The position numbers and the translations under genes are program-made. A DNA stretch of 64,000 bases from Paenibacillus sp. DMB20 (lineage in GTDB: Bacteria; Bacillota; Bacilli; Paenibacillales; Paenibacillaceae). The DNA lies in NCBI RefSeq assembly GCF_000987955.1, contig NZ_LAZU01000021.1, positions 372,001 through 436,000 on the forward strand. The letters are read 5' to 3'. The notes below the pieces were generated by a model. That model was not told the DNA's origin. It did no database searches and saw nothing but the letters and a program-made list of their open reading frames with translations. Each line of letters begins with the position of its first letter. Within the stretch, counting starts at the first letter, position 1. This document shows, piece by piece, positions 44,144 through 54,316 of the stretch.

Positions 44144-46113
44144 ATGTTTTTGGTTGACAGAATGTGGCTGAAGCTGGGGAGCCGTTACCGCAAAAAACAA
44201 GACCTGGAGAAGGCGCTCAGATATATGACGAAAGGCCGGAAGGCCATCGTGTCTTTGAACGACCAGATCGATTACGCGGAGCTGCTCCATCATGCAGGCC
44301 AATCCGAGGAGGCGATCGCTTATCTGGGGCAAGTCATCGAGCAGAAAGGCGCCGCCAGGGCCTATGAGCGCCGGGCCCACATTTTGCGGGATTTGGACCG
44401 CGAGGAAGAAGCAATACTCGATCTCAACGAGGCCATTGCCATCAATAGCGATCATTATTTGACCTGGTATACCAGAGGGATTGCCTACAAGGATCTTGGA
44501 AAATATGACGAGGCCGTCCGTGATTTGAAGGAATCGATCCGGAGAGAGGACCAGGACACGGTGATCTCCACCTACTATGAACTGGGGATGACCTATTACG
44601 AGAACGGAAATCCCGCGGAAGCGGTTCAATGCTTCAGGGAAAGCATCAAAATTCCCGAACGAACGATTCCGATGTATTATTTCATGCTGGCTAGATGCCT
44701 GGACATGACGGACCAGGTTCAAGAGGCTTTAACGGCGCTTCTTCAAGGAGTCGAGCTGGCCGACCGGTACGAAGCCGAGCCGGATCAGGCTACGCCTTGT
44801 TTAATGCGAGCACATATTACAGCTACGGCGCGTTCATGACCTTTCAGCGGCAGATGAAGGAAACGTTCTCGTTCCGTAGGCTGCTTGCCGATTTGTATTT
44901 GCAATTGGGGCAATATGAAAAAGGAGCCGCTGCGGCATCCCGGGGGCTTGAGAAATATCCCGGCGCCGTGGAGCTTTATTTAAAGCGGGCCGAAATTTAT
45001 GCCGCCTGGGGAAGGCTCCATCAAGCGAAGGAAGACCTGGAGCTTGCCATCCACCAGAATCCCGACGAGTTTCGTTCCTATTTCGAGCTGGCCCGCCTTT
45101 ACCGGGAGGAAGGCTCAGAGGAGAAAGCCGCCGAGGCGATCGCGAAACTGTACCGAAGACAGCCGGAATCGCCTCTCGTATGCTATTGGATGGCCGACTG
45201 CCACTACCGAATGGGCCAAAATGAGGAGGCTATCCGCCTGAACGACAAGCTGCTTGAGCTTGAAAACGATGATCCGGCGAACTATACGCAGCGGGCCGAT
45301 ATTTTGATCGAGTCCTATGACCTGCCTTCTGCGGAAAAAGCGCTGGACGATGCTTTAAAGCTAAGCGACGCCTCCGAAATCCATAACAAGAAGAGCTACG
45401 TTCTGTATTTGCAGGGCAAGAATGAAGAAGCTTTGCTGGAGCTGCAAAAAGCCGTGTCGCTGGATCCCGAATTCGAGCTTCACCCGACTTATTTGGCCGC
45501 GAGCGGCCATATTTATAAGGAGATGGGGATGTGGGATTTGGCCATTGACGCTTACACGAAGGCTATCCATGCAAGCCCCGGCAACCCAAGGTTGTATGAG
45601 TTCCGGGCAGGCTGTTTTTATGAGACCGAGCAGTTGGACCGGGGGTTGTCCGATTGTACCGCCGGGCTTGAGCTGGATGCCGGTTACGCGGGACTGTACA
45701 GTCTTCGCAGCGGAATCTACCTGGCCATGAAGGACTATGCAAACGCCAGAATGGATGTGCTTAAATTCCTTGAACTTCAGCCCGGACACCCCGGAGCCTA
45801 TTACCGATTGGGTCAGATCCTTTATAAGGACAATGAGGAGGATGCGGCCCTTGAGGCTTTCGACCAGGTTCTGAGCGCGATTCCCGAGCATGCGGAAAGC
45901 TATCTCTACAAGGCGCATATTTATTTCGAACAGTTTGAATCGGAGGACGCCGTGCAAAACATCGTCAATTGGAGCCTGCATCTTGACAAGGAGATGCCGG
46001 CTGCGGATAAGATCAAGGCGATCGAAACCTTGGACGGCTTTGACGAGTCTGTTCTCGACCGGGCTGTCGAAAGGCTGACCGGGATGTACGGACACCAGAT
46101 CTACCTGTCCTGA
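44144..46113 (+). CDS. Tetratricopeptide-repeat protein (frameshifted)
   Basis: About 656 residues made almost wholly of TPR units, for example AYERRAHILRDLDREEEAILDLNEAI and AIDAYTKAIHASPGNPRLYEFRA. No signal peptide or extra domain; TPR arrays are protein-binding scaffolds and the partner is unknown. The frame breaks at 44788-44789, where one added G joins EAEPDQ to GYALFNAS. The ATG follows AGGGTGAAGAGGA. It stands alone, upstream of the chitinase gene and closed by its own terminator. The start at 44144 places the first repeat at residue 7. Confidence 0.85.
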
Positions 46114-46182
46114 TCCACATGGTTTCAACGCATCCAAACGGAAAATGGAATATTCTTTGCGATAACGATGTTTTCATGACGG

Positions 46183-46221
46183 AAAACGGGCCCGCCTTAC
46201 GACAAAAGCGGGCCCGTTTTT
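46183..46221 (+). terminator. Terminator after the TPR gene
   Basis: AAAACGGGCCCGC (46183-46195) pairs perfectly with GCGGGCCCGTTTT (46208-46220). Confidence 0.92.
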
Positions 46222-46482
46222 CTTGCGCTAAATCGATTCATTCCTTGGGAAGCGAAGCCTTGGATAAATCGGCAGGGAGGCAATTCCTGATCAAATCATC
46301 CGATTTTATCCCCTCTTTGCAAAAATATCCCCCTTCCTATTTGTTAAACCAAGTTTCATGATGAAATTAGTGATTTTTAAAATATAAAGAAACAAGATTC
46401 GAATTTTAGGGAAGGGAGGGAAAAGCTTAACCTTTCAATTTACCCTTTAAGATGCGAAAAAGGCATGGAACGACCATTAAAT

Positions 46483-46496
46483 GGTAACCGCTTTCA
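46483..46496 (+). promoter_or_regulatory. cre-like site upstream of the chitinase gene
   Basis: GGTAACCGCTTTCA matches the cre consensus at 13 of 14 positions, 69 bases before the chitinase ATG. The remaining gap 46222-46482 shows no gene. Confidence 0.55.
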
Positions 46497-46565
46497 AGCG
46501 GGGGACGGGTTTGTCGTTCAACACTGTATTTGCAAAGAGCCATAACTTGAATTGAGGTGAAACTG

Positions 46566-49500
46566 ATGAATTCTTGGATACATAAAACTTATGTTAAATG
46601 GTTGTCATGTTTTCTGATAGCGATCCTGATTCTTAGCCCGCTTCTGAATATTTCCCCGTCCCATGCGGCAGGGAACGATTCGGCCCTGCTTCCGTCCGCG
46701 GGAATTTCTTCAGCCCCGGAGGCTGCTCCGGCTTCCGCCACGGAATCGACCTACGGAGATCCGCAGGATCCGCTGGCGCCCGGGAATTTGAGATTGGAAA
46801 GCGTGTCCCATAATCAAGCCAAATTCGCTTGGGATTTCGTGGAAGGAAGTAACGACATTCAGGTTTGGAATGCCGACACGAACGGTTGGATCACCTGGGG
46901 CAACTTGTGGACCCGTTCCGTTACGGGCTTATCCCCGGAAACCACCTACCGGATCTACATCACTTGGAATCATGACGCCGGAAAGGAGCATAAAAGCAAT
47001 GTTCTTGAGTTTACCACAACCAAAGACACCAGCGAATATAAAGAAGCTCCTCTTACTCCGCCAAGTCATTTGAAAGTGACGGAAGTTACCGGGGATTCGG
47101 TTACCTTGAACTGGGGATCCAGCCCCGGAGCCACGGGATACGACCTCTACGTCAACGGAAGCTGGAAGGGAGGAACGTGGGAAAATTCCGTAACAAGCAT
47201 CACGTATGCCCCACTGGAAACCGGAAAAACTTATACGTTCGAGGTAGGAGCCCAAAATCCTCCGAACCCCGCTTCCGCCAAAAGTAATTCGGTAACGCTT
47301 ACATGGGGTGAGCTAAGCCCTCCGGAAGGACTGCAGGTCATCACCGCCACCCGGACCGCCGCATCGCTAGGCTGGGCTCCTGTTCCGGGTGCCACGGATT
47401 ATGACATTTACCAGGACGGAACGAAGATCGGAAACACGGATGAGAGCCGCTTTGCAGTCAAAGGACTGAAGGAAGGCAGAACCTACGCGTACCGTATCGT
47501 CGCCAAAAACAGTCTCTGGACATCCGCGGAAAGCGAACCGGTGTCCGTCGTGTCGGGCGGCAATTACAATAACATCACTTATTACACTTCCTGGTCGGCC
47601 GGCAGCGACCGAAATTTCAAACCGACCGACGTGGATGTTTCGCAGATCACTCATATTAACTATGCGTTTGCGGATATATGCTGGAAGAAATACGGCACCA
47701 CGGGCAGGGACTGCGAGAATCCGGATATTCCGCTGCAGAAGGATTATGTTTACGACGGCGAGATCGTCATCGGCGATCCCGAACTCGATTTCGACAATAT
47801 GAGCTCGCTCGTATCGATCCGAGAGCGAAATCCGCATCTGAAGCTGATGGTTTCGGTGGGCGGATGGTCCTGGTCCAAAAATTTCTCCAATATGGCAAAA
47901 ACGGAGGAAACCCGGCGGACCTTCGCGAACTCGGCCGTGGACTTCCTGAGGGAATACCGGCTGGATGGACTGGATATCGATTGGGAATACCCTGTGGAGG
48001 GGGGAGACACGAATAATTCCAGAGGGCCTGAAGACAGGGAGAATTTTACGCTGCTGATGAAAACCGTGCGCGAAGCCTTGGATGCGGCAGGCTCCGAGGA
48101 CGGCAAATATTATCTGCTCACGATCGCATCGGCACAGGGCGATAATTTCGTCGTCAATGCGGATCTAACGCGTTCGGTGCGATATCTCGATTTTGTCAAC
48201 ATCATGACTTACGATTACAGCGGAAATTGGGAGGTGTTGGCCCATCACAATGCACCGCTTTTTTATGACCGCAAGCATCCGAAATCAAGCGCCAAGCGCA
48301 ACCATGTACTGGGAGGCTTGAACGGCCATCTGACCGGCGGCGTTCCGGCCTACAAACTGGTTGCGGGCATCCCTTTCTACGGCAAGGGTTGGGGCGGCTG
48401 TCCGCCAACCGGGGAGTACCGGACTTGCGCCGAGGCCATTCCGGGGACTTGGGGCGAGGTTAATAATTTTGATTATACCGATCTTGAGAACAATTACGTG
48501 AACAAGAACGGTTACGTGCGCTATTGGAATGAGGCAGCCAAGACGCCGTACCTGTACAATGACGAGAAGAAGGTTTTTATTACGTACAATGACAAAACCA
48601 CGATGATGTACACCGCTTCGTTGGTGAAATCGCTTGACATTGCGGGCGTAATGAGCTGGGAAATCAGCGGCGACCGCAACCGGACGCTCACAACCCAGCT
48701 CGCCCAAGATCTGCCGATTCACGGAGAGGCAAACGCATCCGCGCTGCCGGCTCCGAAACGTCCGGCGTTGGCGTCCAGGACGGCGAACTCGCTTCAGATC
48801 CGATGGGAGCCGGTCAAGGATGCGACGGAGTACGAGATTTACGTGGATAAGGCCATGGTAGGGGCGACGGCAGGAACCTCTTATACGGTGACTTCCCTGG
48901 ACCCTGGCCAAACCTACAAGATACACCTGCTTGCCGTAACCAAAACGGGTAATGACATTCAGAAGGTGTCCATGGCATCGGAAGAGCTGAGCGCGATGAC
49001 GACATCCGCGCCAACCGATCCGGGCGGCAGCACGGGCGGCGGTTCCGGCGGAACGGGCGGTACGCCGCAGCCGCAGCCACAACCGCAACCGCAGCCGACA
49101 AAAGGCAAGGATCAGCTGGATGCGAACATCGTAAAGCAGGCCGATACAACCGTCGTAAGCCTGGCGGAGGATGCGGCCGTCAAGCAGATTAAGGGAACGG
49201 ATTCCTCCAATTTCAAGATTGAAGCCGGAGACGGCGTGAAGCATTTGGAGGTGAATATTCCGCAGGGAGTCATAACCGCGATTGCGAATAAAGGCGCGCA
49301 AGCCAGCTTGTCCGTCATCGTAAACGGAACCGAGCATCGCATACCGGCAGCATTGATTTCCGGAGAAGGCGCAATCAAAATATCCATCGGCGTTCCTGCC
49401 GATAAAGACGTTGAGATTATGACCGCTTTGCTCAAAGGCAAAAAAGTATTGTCGAATCCGACCTTGTTTAAGATTGAACGGATCCATGGCGATAAAACCG

Positions 49501-50276
49501 TTCAAGAGCTAAAGCATTTCGGCAAATTTTACGTCAGCGAGTTTATCGCTCTCGATCCCAAGTCGTTCCTTGCGAAACGCACGGCAGGAATGATCCATGT
49601 CCCTGGTTCGGGCGAGCTTCGTTCGGTACCGACATTATTCAAGTCCGGTCCGAACGGCAAGGCCATCGCGGAGCTGAAGAAAACGGCCGGCGGCCTTTAC
49701 GCACTGGCCGAGAACCGTATCATTTTCAATGATGTTAAGGCCGCATGGGCCATAGAGGAGGTGGCGCAGGCTGCAGCCAGACTCATCTCATTCGGGGAAC
49801 AGCCGAATTCCTTTGGGGGAAGTCAGCAGATCACGCGGGCGGAGATTGTATCCATGATCGTTCGGGGTCTTGGCATCATCCCTGACGGCAGCGGCTCAAG
49901 CTTTAAGGATGTGGGAACCGGGACGAAATACGCCAAAGAAATCGCGGCTGCCAAAGCCGCAGGGCTCATTCAAGGCAGGACGGGGGACAGGTTCGATCCG
50001 GAAGCCTTGCTGACACGGCAGGAGTTGGCCGTGCTTCTGGCTAACGCCATGAAATATGCCGGCGCTACCAACGATGCCGATTTCGCATCGCTGGCGAAGT
50101 TTAAAGACCGGGCGGAAATTGCCTTGTACGCGAAAGCTTCCCTGGCGCTGATGGCAGAGAAAAAAATCATTCTCGGCGTAACGCCTGACAAAATCGCTCC
50201 CGAAATGAATGTAACGAGAGCGCAAACGGCCGTAACCGTCATTAGAATGCTACGAGCCATTGGTTTAACGGATTGA
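46566..50276 (+). CDS. Surface-anchored GH18 chitinase with FN3 and SLH domains
   Basis: 1236 residues, secreted. A signal peptide ends near SHAAG (residue 35). Three fibronectin III modules follow (about 70-330). The GH18 catalytic domain (about 335-720) carries DGLDIDWEYP with the acid/base Glu474, and SVGGWSWSKNF marks the substrate strand. A fourth FN3 (about 735-815), a Gly/Ser and Pro-Gln linker (PQPQPQPQPQPT), a beta-rich domain of unknown function (about 850-1050) and three SLH motifs (about 1055-1236) complete it. SLH modules bind pyruvylated cell-wall polymer, so the enzyme cuts chitin while tethered to the cell. ATG 46566 follows GAGGTG. Confidence 0.95.
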   Translation: MNSWIHKTYVKWLSCFLIAILILSPLLNISPSHAAGNDSALLPSAGISSAPEAAPASATESTYGDPQDPLAPGNLRLESVSHNQAKFAWDFVEGSNDIQVWNADTNGWITWGNLWTRSVTGLSPETTYRIYITWNHDAGKEHKSNVLEFTTTKDTSEYKEAPLTPPSHLKVTEVTGDSVTLNWGSSPGATGYDLYVNGSWKGGTWENSVTSITYAPLETGKTYTFEVGAQNPPNPASAKSNSVTLTWGELSPPEGLQVITATRTAASLGWAPVPGATDYDIYQDGTKIGNTDESRFAVKGLKEGRTYAYRIVAKNSLWTSAESEPVSVVSGGNYNNITYYTSWSAGSDRNFKPTDVDVSQITHINYAFADICWKKYGTTGRDCENPDIPLQKDYVYDGEIVIGDPELDFDNMSSLVSIRERNPHLKLMVSVGGWSWSKNFSNMAKTEETRRTFANSAVDFLREYRLDGLDIDWEYPVEGGDTNNSRGPEDRENFTLLMKTVREALDAAGSEDGKYYLLTIASAQGDNFVVNADLTRSVRYLDFVNIMTYDYSGNWEVLAHHNAPLFYDRKHPKSSAKRNHVLGGLNGHLTGGVPAYKLVAGIPFYGKGWGGCPPTGEYRTCAEAIPGTWGEVNNFDYTDLENNYVNKNGYVRYWNEAAKTPYLYNDEKKVFITYNDKTTMMYTASLVKSLDIAGVMSWEISGDRNRTLTTQLAQDLPIHGEANASALPAPKRPALASRTANSLQIRWEPVKDATEYEIYVDKAMVGATAGTSYTVTSLDPGQTYKIHLLAVTKTGNDIQKVSMASEELSAMTTSAPTDPGGSTGGGSGGTGGTPQPQPQPQPQPTKGKDQLDANIVKQADTTVVSLAEDAAVKQIKGTDSSNFKIEAGDGVKHLEVNIPQGVITAIANKGAQASLSVIVNGTEHRIPAALISGEGAIKISIGVPADKDVEIMTALLKGKKVLSNPTLFKIERIHGDKTVQELKHFGKFYVSEFIALDPKSFLAKRTAGMIHVPGSGELRSVPTLFKSGPNGKAIAELKKTAGGLYALAENRIIFNDVKAAWAIEEVAQAAARLISFGEQPNSFGGSQQITRAEIVSMIVRGLGIIPDGSGSSFKDVGTGTKYAKEIAAAKAAGLIQGRTGDRFDPEALLTRQELAVLLANAMKYAGATNDADFASLAKFKDRAEIALYAKASLALMAEKKIILGVTPDKIAPEMNVTRAQTAVTVIRMLRAIGLTD

Positions 50277-50281
50277 GCACA

Positions 50282-50311
50282 AAAGGGCATGGAAACCATT
50301 CCATGCCCTTT
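50282..50311. terminator. Bidirectional terminator between chitinase and kinase genes
   Basis: AAAGGGCATGGA (50282-50293) pairs perfectly with TCCATGCCCTTT (50300-50311), with T-rich flanks on both strands; serves both convergent genes. Confidence 0.9.
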
Positions 50312-50322
50312 CTTTGCGTATT

Positions 50323-51570
50323 TTAAACCAGCGGCAGCGATATAGTGAAGACCGTTCCGATGAGAGGCTCGCTCTCTACGGAAACGGTTCCGTTCATGGA
50401 GCGTATCGCTTGATAGGAAAAGGTTAAACCGAGGCCGGTCCCGGTGCTTTTGGTGGAATAATAGATCGAGCCGAGGCGGCTGAGCTGTTCCTCATTCATG
50501 CCGATGCCGTTGTCCCGGATTTCAAGCTGAACCCTGCGCAGATGAAGTTTGAAAAAAATGTCGACTCGAGCTTTGGGAACATCGGTACAGGCTTCAATCG
50601 CATTTTTTATAAAATTGACGAGCAGCTGCTTTATTTCCGTAGAATTCCCGGAGATCAGCACGGTATAGGATGGAAGCTCCGCTTCAAGCGAGACGTTGTT
50701 CATATTGGCATAGGGGGTCATCACTTCCACAACCGTTTTTAACTGGGAGACCAGGTCAATCTGTTGGCGAAAAGAACCCAGCGGCTTGCTGATGGAAAGA
50801 TATTCGGATAAAATCTGTTCCGTTCGGTGGATTTCCTCAATGCTGATATCGATAAAACGCTCCGTTTTCTCCCTGGTGAGATTATTATCGCGAATTAATT
50901 TCAAAAAACCAAGGACGGTCGTCAAAGGATTGCGTACCTCATGGGCGAGAGAAGCTGCAACCTGGTTGATCGCATCGGCTTTTTCATTTTGGATGAACCT
51001 CAGATAAAGCTCTTTATCGCTAACCGATTTGCTGAACAAAGTGATGAGCAGCCAGATGCCAAGCGAGTTTTGGACAGGTATAACGAGGATGTTAAACGAT
51101 AAATTCTCCACCAGATACTCGGTTTTGTTAATATAAAGAATGATCAGGGGAAGAATCGAGAAGCTGATCCCCGCAACAAACGTTATCAGATGCCTTCGTT
51201 CGGCTTTATAGTAAAGGGAACACAGCAAAATGCACAAAATAAAGGTGAGACTCATGATGATCATGGCGTCAATGGCTCCGCTCCCGCCGATATAAAGGCG
51301 GTAAACGGCGAATTCCGCGAAGAGGATAAAACCTGTCCAAAGACCGCCGAATAAGATGCCGAAAAACATGATCACGTATCTGACATCAAAAATGATTCCT
51401 TCTTGGATGCTGGAGGGAAAGGTCATGGACAGCAGCAGGCAGAACGAGCAGGTGATTATAATAAATCTTCTGGAGTAGTTGGCCTCCAGGTTGCGGTAAT
51501 ACACGTTGTATACAACAAAAGGCATTAAAGCAAAAAGCAGTTGGAGAAGCACGCCCTTAATTTCCGACAA
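50323..51570 (-). CDS. KinB-like membrane sensor histidine kinase (5TMR-LYT type)
   Basis: 415 residues. Five or six membrane segments fill the first 190 residues, in the arrangement of the 5TMR-LYT sensor (FDVRYVIMFFGILFGGLWTG). The kinase core follows: H-box SLAHEVRNPLTTVLGF, N-box NFIKNAIEAC, G1 IRDNGIGM and G2 GTGLGLTFS. This is the layout of sporulation kinase KinB, which feeds phosphate to Spo0F. No response regulator gene is adjacent, consistent with an orphan phosphorelay kinase. The exact role is inferred from the fold. Confidence 0.88.
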   Translation of the reverse strand: MSEIKGVLLQLLFALMPFVVYNVYYRNLEANYSRRFIIITCSFCLLLSMTFPSSIQEGIIFDVRYVIMFFGILFGGLWTGFILFAEFAVYRLYIGGSGAIDAMIIMSLTFILCILLCSLYYKAERRHLITFVAGISFSILPLIILYINKTEYLVENLSFNILVIPVQNSLGIWLLITLFSKSVSDKELYLRFIQNEKADAINQVAASLAHEVRNPLTTVLGFLKLIRDNNLTREKTERFIDISIEEIHRTEQILSEYLSISKPLGSFRQQIDLVSQLKTVVEVMTPYANMNNVSLEAELPSYTVLISGNSTEIKQLLVNFIKNAIEACTDVPKARVDIFFKLHLRRVQLEIRDNGIGMNEEQLSRLGSIYYSTKSTGTGLGLTFSYQAIRSMNGTVSVESEPLIGTVFTISLPLV

Positions 51571-51734
51571 AAATCATCACCCTCTGGTCTGAAAATGCGC
51601 TGATACGAAAAATTGCTGAACTATTCTTTCGACATCGGAATAAAAAATCCTTGGACTTTTTTGGTAAATCATAAAATAATTAAAGGATTAGGAAACGAAC
51701 CGGTTCATGGGATGACCAAAATGAATAGGGGGTT

Positions 51735-52346
51735 TTGATACAAAAAATGATGGAAACGATACTTAAATGCGTGCTTCGGGGAGTCGGGTTTATCCTGTAT
51801 TTTCCGTTCTATCTCCTCTATCGGCTGGTGCGCTTTTTATGGGAAAAACTGCTGTATCCTCCGCTGTCTTGGCTGTGGAAGCATGTAATCGAGCCCGTGC
51901 TCGCATTTGTCATCGAGAACATAATCACCCCTCTTTTTCGTTATTTGATTTATGAACCGCTGCGCTGGATGTGGGGGAATGTGCTTCGGCCTTTTATGAT
52001 GATGGTTTGGCGTTATGTGCTGAAACCGGCAGGGTGTTTTATCTGGAATTATATTTTGCATCCGTTATGGCATTATCTGATTGTCATTCCGCTCGTTTTT
52101 TTGTGGAGGCATGTCCTCCGGTGGCTATTCGAAGAGGTGTTGGTTCCCATAGCCAAATTTTCGGGCGTTGTGGCAGCCTGGATATGGAAAGCTTTGAAAT
52201 GGCTGATGATCCATTGGATTTGGATCCCGTTGTCATGGCTGTGGGTTCGCGTGCTGTACCCTCCGCTGAATTGGATCTACATAGAAGGGATAAGGCCGGC
52301 TGCCCGTTGGCTGAGAGGGATTCTGGGAGAGGGGGCAAGCAAATGA
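51735..52346 (+). CDS. Trp/Pro-rich repeat membrane protein, unknown family
   Basis: 203 residues with about 19 tryptophans and no recognised domain. Most of the protein is a 12-residue repeat of the form x-x-(V/I)-(L/I)-x-P-(L/V/F)-x-x-(W/Y/F)-(L/I/V)-(W/I), for example KHVIEPVLAFVI, ENIITPLFRYLI, RYVLKPAGCFIW and VRVLYPPLNWIY. The regular proline and aromatic spacing suggests short helices lying in or along the membrane rather than classical spanning helices. The start is uncertain: TTG 51735 lies 2 bases after GGGGG, while ATG 51747 or 51750 is 14 or more bases away. It stands alone between a kinase and a diguanylate cyclase gene. Confidence 0.7.
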   Translation: MIQKMMETILKCVLRGVGFILYFPFYLLYRLVRFLWEKLLYPPLSWLWKHVIEPVLAFVIENIITPLFRYLIYEPLRWMWGNVLRPFMMMVWRYVLKPAGCFIWNYILHPLWHYLIVIPLVFLWRHVLRWLFEEVLVPIAKFSGVVAAWIWKALKWLMIHWIWIPLSWLWVRVLYPPLNWIYIEGIRPAARWLRGILGEGASK

Positions 52347-52535
52347 ACCCTTTCTTCCCTGTTCATCCCGCCTTCCGGGCGCAATGCAAAAGCGGTTACA
52401 ATTTTAAAATTTTTTATTCTCAAAATAACGACATCTTTAGTCAGCTTTTGATACAATGTGATAATAATCCTGCCGATAAACCTGTACGACCCCGGTTCCG
52501 CCAGGATTTTAACACGGAACAAAGGAAGGCACAGC

Positions 52536-54085
52536 ATGCGAAAGCAAGAAGGATACACGCTCCGTTTCATACTCGGATGGCTTGTTGTCGGCTCCGTCCT
52601 TTTAACTGCGGTTATCGGCGGTTATTGGGCGTTAAGGGCCAATATGAAATCGTTGACCTCGAATTATCTGGAGAGCAATTATCAGTACGCCAAAAAATTA
52701 TCCTCCAACACAACGGATTTGCTGGAAATCATGCAGCATAATATCAATAGCATGGCCCGAATGGCCGGCGAGTCTTCCTTCAGCCAGCGTGAACTGGAGT
52801 TGTGGTACCAGGCGAATGAGCATTACTTCAACTCGATCTTCATCGCGGATCCGCAGCGGCGGATCCAGGCAGTCACGCCATCGCAAACTTACAGCCTGAT
52901 CGGCAGCCAACTTACTTCGAAAGCCTCGATCCAGGCGCCCGCTTAAAGGCACCCCTTATTTCGGAACCTTACGTGGCCTCTACCGGGAGGCTGATTCTTC
53001 TCATTTCGGCCCCCATTTTCGGCAAAGACGGCCAATATAAAGGCATGGCTGGAGGCACGATCTATCTACAGGAGGATAACGTGCTCAGCCGTTTGCTGGG
53101 TGAACACTTTTACGGCAACGGCTCGTACGTTTACGTGGTCGACCAGCATGGGCATCTTATCTTCCATCCGGATTCCCGGCGGATCAATGAAAAGGTGGGG
53201 AGCAATGAAGTGGTGCGAAACGCGATTGACGGAGGAAGCGGTTCCGCGGAGATTGTCAACAGCAGAGGGGTATCTTTTTTTGCCGGTTATGCCTATGAAC
53301 CGAGGGGCCAATGGGGCATCATTTCGCAGACCCCTGTGTCGGTGCTGGACAAGCCTCTTGAAAAGCTCGCGCTGAACATGGCGCTTCAGGCTCTCCCGGT
53401 ATTTGCCGTCATTTTGTTGGCGGCCTGGCGCGTTTCCCGTTACATATCGTCCCCTCTATACGAACTGGCGAGGTTTTCGGAAGAAGCGGTGTTATCCAAA
53501 AAGCCGCTGCCGCCCGAGGTGCCGAAAATCGCTTCCCTCATCTATGAAGTGAAACAGCTTCATCAGAGCATCGGCAATCATTTGAGCCTGCTGAACGACG
53601 AAATCCAAATCGATGGCCTGACCGGACTCGCAAACCGGAAAACATTCGATCTGACGCTGCAGGAGTGGCTGGAGGAACGGGTGCCCTTCGCGCTGATTCT
53701 GCTGGACATCGACTTTTTCAAACGGGTCAATGATTTGCACGGCCATGCGGCAGGGGATGAAGTTCTCCGTCACCTTGCCACCCGAATGCGTCTTGGCGCG
53801 CGTCAGGAAGATCTTTGTTTTCGATATGGAGGAGAGGAATTCGGCATTCTCGTAAAGCATGGAGGTCTTGCGGAGGCGACCGAGGAAGCGGAGAAGCTTC
53901 GCCACGCAATATCCTCGGAACCCGGGCCGTACGGCATTACAATTACCGTGTCGCTCGGCATAGCGGTATACATGCCTCATGAGCGGCTCTCGCCGAAGGA
54001 ACTTGTGGAAAGAGCGGATTCGGCCCTCTATCGATCCAAGGTTGAAGGAAGAAACCGGGTTACGGCCTTTACATCCCCGAAATAG
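52536..54085 (+). CDS. Membrane-bound diguanylate cyclase, Cache + GGDEF (frameshifted)
   Basis: About 517 residues after repair. A membrane helix (residues 10-33), an extracellular dCache sensor (about 35-285, ending YEPRGQWGIISQTP), a second helix (about 300-320), a HAMP-like stretch and a GGDEF domain. The catalytic motif is RYGGEEFGIL and the inhibitory I-site RxxD is present five residues before it (RQED). It should make cyclic di-GMP from GTP under control of an external signal. The frame breaks at 52933-52941, where one added base gives an ASIQA, RLKAPLISEPYV junction. ATG 52536 follows AAGGAAGGC. Confidence 0.93.
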
Positions 54086-54097
54086 CACAGTTGATTG

Positions 54098-54158
54098 AAA
54101 AACCTCTTTGTTGCATGGAGCGACGACGCATGTCCCCCCATGAAACGGGAGGTTTTTT
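54098..54158 (+). terminator. Terminator after the diguanylate cyclase gene
   Basis: AAAAACCTC (54098-54106) pairs with GAGGTTTTTT (54149-54158) across a 42-base loop with its own small stem. Confidence 0.65.
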
Positions 54159-54225
54159 CTTGTGAAAAAAAGTTTAGAATTTTGTCGAATTTGAAGGAAT
54201 GAATATTCGCAATTATGTAAACGGT

Positions 54226-54233
54226 GCCGATAA
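54226..54233 (+). promoter_or_regulatory. Possible sigma-D (flagellar/chemotaxis) -10 element
   Basis: GCCGATAA equals the textbook -10 of sigma-28/sigma-D promoters and lies about 85 bases before the sensor kinase that heads the chemotaxis region. No TAAA -35 box is found at 14-16 bases, so confidence is low. Confidence 0.3.
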
Positions 54234-54316
54234 TAAATACATATCCCTTTTTTGGGGAGGTTTAGCGGTATTACTGACCCGTCTTAAAACATGTAGAAAT
54301 AAAGGGGAGCCGGACT

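Noticed and set aside
46119..46361. Small gene between the TPR and chitinase genes
   Set aside because: The frame runs through the terminator hairpin at 46183-46221 and has no domain or ribosome binding site.
49060..49100. Tandem PQ-coding repeat as a phase-variable site
   Set aside because: The repeat is an in-frame linker of hexanucleotide units, so changes in copy number would not shift the frame; a normal flexible linker suffices.
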